This document shows positions 61,118 through 64,000 of a DNA stretch of 64,000 bases, piece after piece (position 1 is the stretch's first letter; every line of letters begins with the position of its first letter). This DNA comes from Thalassoglobus neptunius. GTDB taxonomy: Bacteria; Planctomycetota; Planctomycetia; Planctomycetales; Planctomycetaceae. The DNA lies in NCBI RefSeq assembly GCF_007859735.1, contig NZ_SIHI01000011.1:32904-96903 (forward strand), in the 5' to 3' direction. Under the pieces are notes generated by a model. It was not told where the DNA came from. It saw only the letters and a program-made list of their open reading frames with translations, and made no database searches. The position numbers and the translations under genes are program-made.

Positions 61118-61408
61118 CGTTCGTGTTTCCTGGTGAGGTTTGTGTGGCCGCGATCGCCGTTGATCGCAGGCGATGACCATCAGTTACCTCGGGTGCCGAC
61201 AGACATCCACTCCGTTCTTCCACAAAACCTGAACGTCTCACAGCTTCTCACGTCGCTCCTGCCGCGATGCTCCCCGGCGAGACCCAAACGCCTCCCTGAC
61301 ACCCGTGAGGAATTCATGGTTCCTTCCAGCGCCTGTAGTGAGCCGTGGTCCTCGCCATCGCGGGGTTTTCGTACACAACGTGTCTATTTTCCGAGTAAGT
61401 AAGAATTC

Positions 61409-62080
61409 ATGCCTCCCCGCAAAAAATCGGTCTCACCGCCTGAATCTCGCTCTCTCTCGCAGCAGCTCGAGCGGGAACAGGCGTCCCGCGCTTACCGCAA
61501 GGTGATGTCGGGAGAAACTCCCACCGCGCAGGAACGGTCCGCCCTCAAACGCTATGAGAAGGAGCAGGAAGAGCAGAAGCGGTGGCAGTATTATGAGTCG
61601 ATCCCACAGAAGCACTGGCGTCAGATGTCGGGACGACAGACCAAGGTCATCAACGAACAGGCGGAGCGATACGGAATCCCGTTTGGAGGACGGACGATCA
61701 GTCTGTCAAACGTGGTGCGGGCGCTGCACGAGTTCCTGGCAGCCAATGCCCGCAGGCTTCTGGAGGATGATGATGACATGTTGCAGTCGGTCGTTTCGTC
61801 ACCGGCCCTCGAACGCTACCGGGAAGAACGGGCGCAACTGGCCCGACTCGATCGCCTGGAACGGGAGCGGACGTTGATCTCGCGCGGAGAGATCCGCACT
61901 GGACTGGGACAGATTGCCGGAATCCTGCGGACCGCTGGTGAAACCCTGCAGTCCCAGTTCGGAACCGAAGCCGTGACCATCCTCAACGATGCACTCGACG
62001 ATGCGGAACATGCGCTGGAGCAACTGTGCGGTGAACTCGAGGATGAGGATGTTTCGGCGACTGATGAGGGCCAGCCATGA
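61409..62080 (+). CDS. Phage terminase small-subunit-like protein
   Basis: A 223-aa protein. The N-terminus is basic, followed by a helical region and an HTH-like segment (PQKHWRQMSGRQTKVINEQA, GIPFGGRTISLSNVVRALHE). The C-terminus is acidic and coiled-coil rich. Its stop overlaps the large terminase start (ATGA at 62077-62080), the usual order of small then large subunit. The small subunit would recognise phage DNA for packaging. The sequence itself is weakly diagnostic. Confidence 0.7.
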   Translation: MPPRKKSVSPPESRSLSQQLEREQASRAYRKVMSGETPTAQERSALKRYEKEQEEQKRWQYYESIPQKHWRQMSGRQTKVINEQAERYGIPFGGRTISLSNVVRALHEFLAANARRLLEDDDDMLQSVVSSPALERYREERAQLARLDRLERERTLISRGEIRTGLGQIAGILRTAGETLQSQFGTEAVTILNDALDDAEHALEQLCGELEDEDVSATDEGQP

Positions 62081-64000
62081 TCTCTCCAGTGGCGGAGCAG
62101 GAACTGCGGTGGCTGCTGCGTCAGTCCCGAACCGCTCCGGTCCGTTCGCTGCGTGAGTTCGCCGAAGCGGAAATCATCATTCCTGATGGTCCCTATGAAG
62201 GACGCCGGTTCCGCTGCTCCCGACAGCCGTATACAGGACTCTGGTTCGATGCGATTGATGCGCACCACTGGAATCGGTTCGTCGCCACCGGACCAACACA
62301 GTCGGGAAAGACGTTGTCCTGCTTTCTGATCCCGTTGCTGTATCACCTGTTCGAGATCGGAGAGACCGTGATCTGCGGACTTCCGGATATGGACATGGCG
62401 AGTGACAAGTGGCGGGAAGACATTTTGCCGGTCATTGAAAAGTCCCGCTACCGAAGCCTGATGCCTTCCAAAGGAGGTGGTTCGCGGGGTGGCTCAGTCG
62501 AAGCGATTCAGTTCCTCAACGGAGCGACTCTCAAGTTCATGTCGGGAGGAGGCGGTGACAAGAGTCGAGCCGGGTTTACCTCGCGCGTGGTGGTGATTAC
62601 CGAGACCGATGGCATGGATCAGCCGGGCGCTTCGTCGCGAGAAGCGGACAAGGTGACCCAGCTTGAAGCCCGGACCCGCGCTTATGGTTCCCGCAAACGG
62701 ATCTATCTGGAGTGTACGGTCTCGACTCAGGAAGGACGGACCTGGCAGGAGTACCAGCAGGGAACCCGGTCGCAGATCCTGCTTCCCTGTCCTCACTGTC
62801 AGCACTGGGTGTTGCCCGAACGGGAACAGCTGACCGGCTGGAAAGATGCGGAGTCTCAGACAGCTGCCCGGGATGCCGGGGTATTTAACTGTCCGGAGTG
62901 TGCTGCGGCGTGGAATGCATCGGAACGGATCACTGCCAATCGGGATGCGACGTTAATTCACGAGGGTCAGTGTTTTGACGAGCACGGGAACCTCTCCGGA
63001 GACCCTCCTCGCACCGAAACGCTGGGGTTCCGCTGGTCGGCAATTCACAATCTGTTCCTGACCGCCGGTGACATTGCCGCCGATGAATGGCGGGCCTCAC
63101 GTTCCGCTGAAGAAGAGAACGCCGAACGGGAGATGCGGCAGTTCGTGTGGTGCCTGCCGGTGCTGCCATCCCGCTGGGCTGAGACGGCCTTACAGGCCGA
63201 AGAGATCACCCGCCGACTCGGGCGCTGGCCACGCGGAGTTCTCCCGAGTGAGACCACACAACTCACCGCAGCGATCGACCTCGGTAAACATCTCTGTCAC
63301 TGGGTGGTGGTCGCCTGGCAGCCGCAGGCGACCGGTCACATCGTCGACTATGGACGAATCGAAGTCGCTTCGCAGGACCTGGGAGTCGAGAAAGCCCTCA
63401 CGGTGGCGCTGCGCGAGTTCGCGGAGATGTGTGTCTCAGGCTGGAGACTGGCCCTCAACGATGCCGATCCCACGACTCTCGGTGAAACGATCATCCCGGG
63501 CGTGGTGTTGATCGACGCCGGGTACATGATCGACGTGGTGTACGGGTTCAGCCAGACGGTGCAGGGGTTCTATCCCTCAGTCGGTCGCGGCGCATCGCAG
63601 CAGCGGCAGCAATGGTACAACCGACCGACCTCCACTGGTTCGATCGTCAAGCACATCGGCGAAGGGTTCCATGTGAACTGGATCCGGGCGACGCATCAGT
63701 ACCTGTTCGAGATCAACGCCGACCACTGGAAGACCTGGGTCCATCAGCGGCTGACAACTCCGCTCAACGAACCGGGCGCGATGACACTGTTTCAGGCGCC
63801 TCCCCATGAACACCTCTCGCTGGGCAAGCATCTCACGGCCGAACGCCAGACCGAAGAGTTCGTGAACGGCAAGGGAGTGATCACCCGCTGGGAACGGACT
63901 CGTCGCAATAACCACTGGCTCGATGCGCTGTACAACGCCTGCGCCGCTGGTCACTACGTCGGAGCGAGACTGTTAGGCGACCAGAGCGCTCCGATCAAAC
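62077..64000 (+). CDS. Phage terminase large subunit, GpA type, C-terminus outside window
   Basis: The frame is open for 641 codons to the window end. The packaging ATPase has Walker A GPTQSGKT (72-79) and a Walker B-like strand RVVVITETDG (about 170-179). A zinc site is seen as CPHC (238-241) and CPEC (272-275). The nuclease domain begins at AAIDLGKHLCHWVVVAW, with Asp401 a likely metal ligand. This layout fits the lambda GpA family, which packages DNA into procapsids. ATG 62077 overlaps the upstream stop. Confidence 0.92.
   Translation, partial: MISPVAEQELRWLLRQSRTAPVRSLREFAEAEIIIPDGPYEGRRFRCSRQPYTGLWFDAIDAHHWNRFVATGPTQSGKTLSCFLIPLLYHLFEIGETVICGLPDMDMASDKWREDILPVIEKSRYRSLMPSKGGGSRGGSVEAIQFLNGATLKFMSGGGGDKSRAGFTSRVVVITETDGMDQPGASSREADKVTQLEARTRAYGSRKRIYLECTVSTQEGRTWQEYQQGTRSQILLPCPHCQHWVLPEREQLTGWKDAESQTAARDAGVFNCPECAAAWNASERITANRDATLIHEGQCFDEHGNLSGDPPRTETLGFRWSAIHNLFLTAGDIAADEWRASRSAEEENAEREMRQFVWCLPVLPSRWAETALQAEEITRRLGRWPRGVLPSETTQLTAAIDLGKHLCHWVVVAWQPQATGHIVDYGRIEVASQDLGVEKALTVALREFAEMCVSGWRLALNDADPTTLGETIIPGVVLIDAGYMIDVVYGFSQTVQGFYPSVGRGASQQRQQWYNRPTSTGSIVKHIGEGFHVNWIRATHQYLFEINADHWKTWVHQRLTTPLNEPGAMTLFQAPPHEHLSLGKHLTAERQTEEFVNGKGVITRWERTRRNNHWLDALYNACAAGHYVGARLLGDQSAPIK

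Larger units (their letters stand above)
49582..64000. mobile_element. Prophage-like element, right end outside window
   Basis: Begins with a leftward DUF2924, serine recombinase and HTH module. It continues with rightward phage functions: sigma factor, primase, helicase, ParB-methyltransferase with intein, small and large terminase. Codon choice is visibly richer in CTG and CGG than in the left element. No attachment repeat was identified because the right end is missing. Confidence 0.7.

Noticed and set aside
60353..61402. 349-codon plus-strand frame
   Set aside because: It is the antisense shadow of the HARE-HTH operon and contains its terminator; the Leu/Arg/Gly/Val-rich product is not protein-like.

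Overview
The window looks like chromosomal DNA of a planctomycete carrying two adjacent integrated mobile elements. The planctomycete call is an inference. It rests on a giant Ser/Thr kinase fused to WD40 repeats, frequent starts without a Shine-Dalgarno site, replication-relaxation proteins, and recombinase/DUF2924/HTH modules of a type common in that phylum.

Left flank (1-1829): the N-terminal part of a MaoC-like acyl dehydratase on the minus strand, then about 1 kb with no convincing gene. A tRNA-Asn(GTT) gene follows (1830-1902).

Element 1 (about 1894-48397) is bounded by a perfect 12-bp repeat. One copy is the 3' end of tRNA-Asn (1894-1905) and the other lies at 48386-48397. From left to right it carries: a large serine recombinase whose last codons are antisense tRNA-Asn; a replication region (iteron-like repeats, coiled-coil protein, phage-O-like initiator, CHC2/TOPRIM primase); a replication-relaxation protein; a Czc-type metal-efflux operon with its own consensus promoter; a VirD4/HerA-like DNA translocase; ArdC; small plasmid-type genes; an XRE regulator with an Eco57I-like methylase and a PD-(D/E)XK nuclease; a 1763-aa methylase-helicase of the phage P1 DarB type; a vWA lipoprotein and membrane protein; four small paralogues; a second transfer-like operon (protease, membrane protein, ATPase, replication-relaxation protein); and a four-gene operon ending in a kinase-WD40 protein. 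At its right end lies an HTH-coding open frame. Joining the two repeats, as in an excised circle, fuses the recombinase frame directly and in phase to this HTH segment. Integration therefore appears to cut the recombinase gene and swap its C-terminus.

Between the elements (about 48.4-49.57 kb) are a terminator-like hairpin and a PilZ-domain gene.

Element 2 (49582 to beyond 64000) is prophage-like, with a visibly more G/C-rich codon choice. Its left end is a leftward DUF2924 / serine recombinase / HTH operon in which the recombinase is frameshifted. Rightward genes encode two unknown proteins, a sigma factor, a TOPRIM primase coupled to a frameshifted helicase, a small membrane protein, a ParB-like/beta-class DNA methyltransferase interrupted by an intein with a GIY-YIG-like insert, a HARE-HTH basic protein, and the small and large (GpA-type) terminase subunits. 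The large subunit runs off the window.
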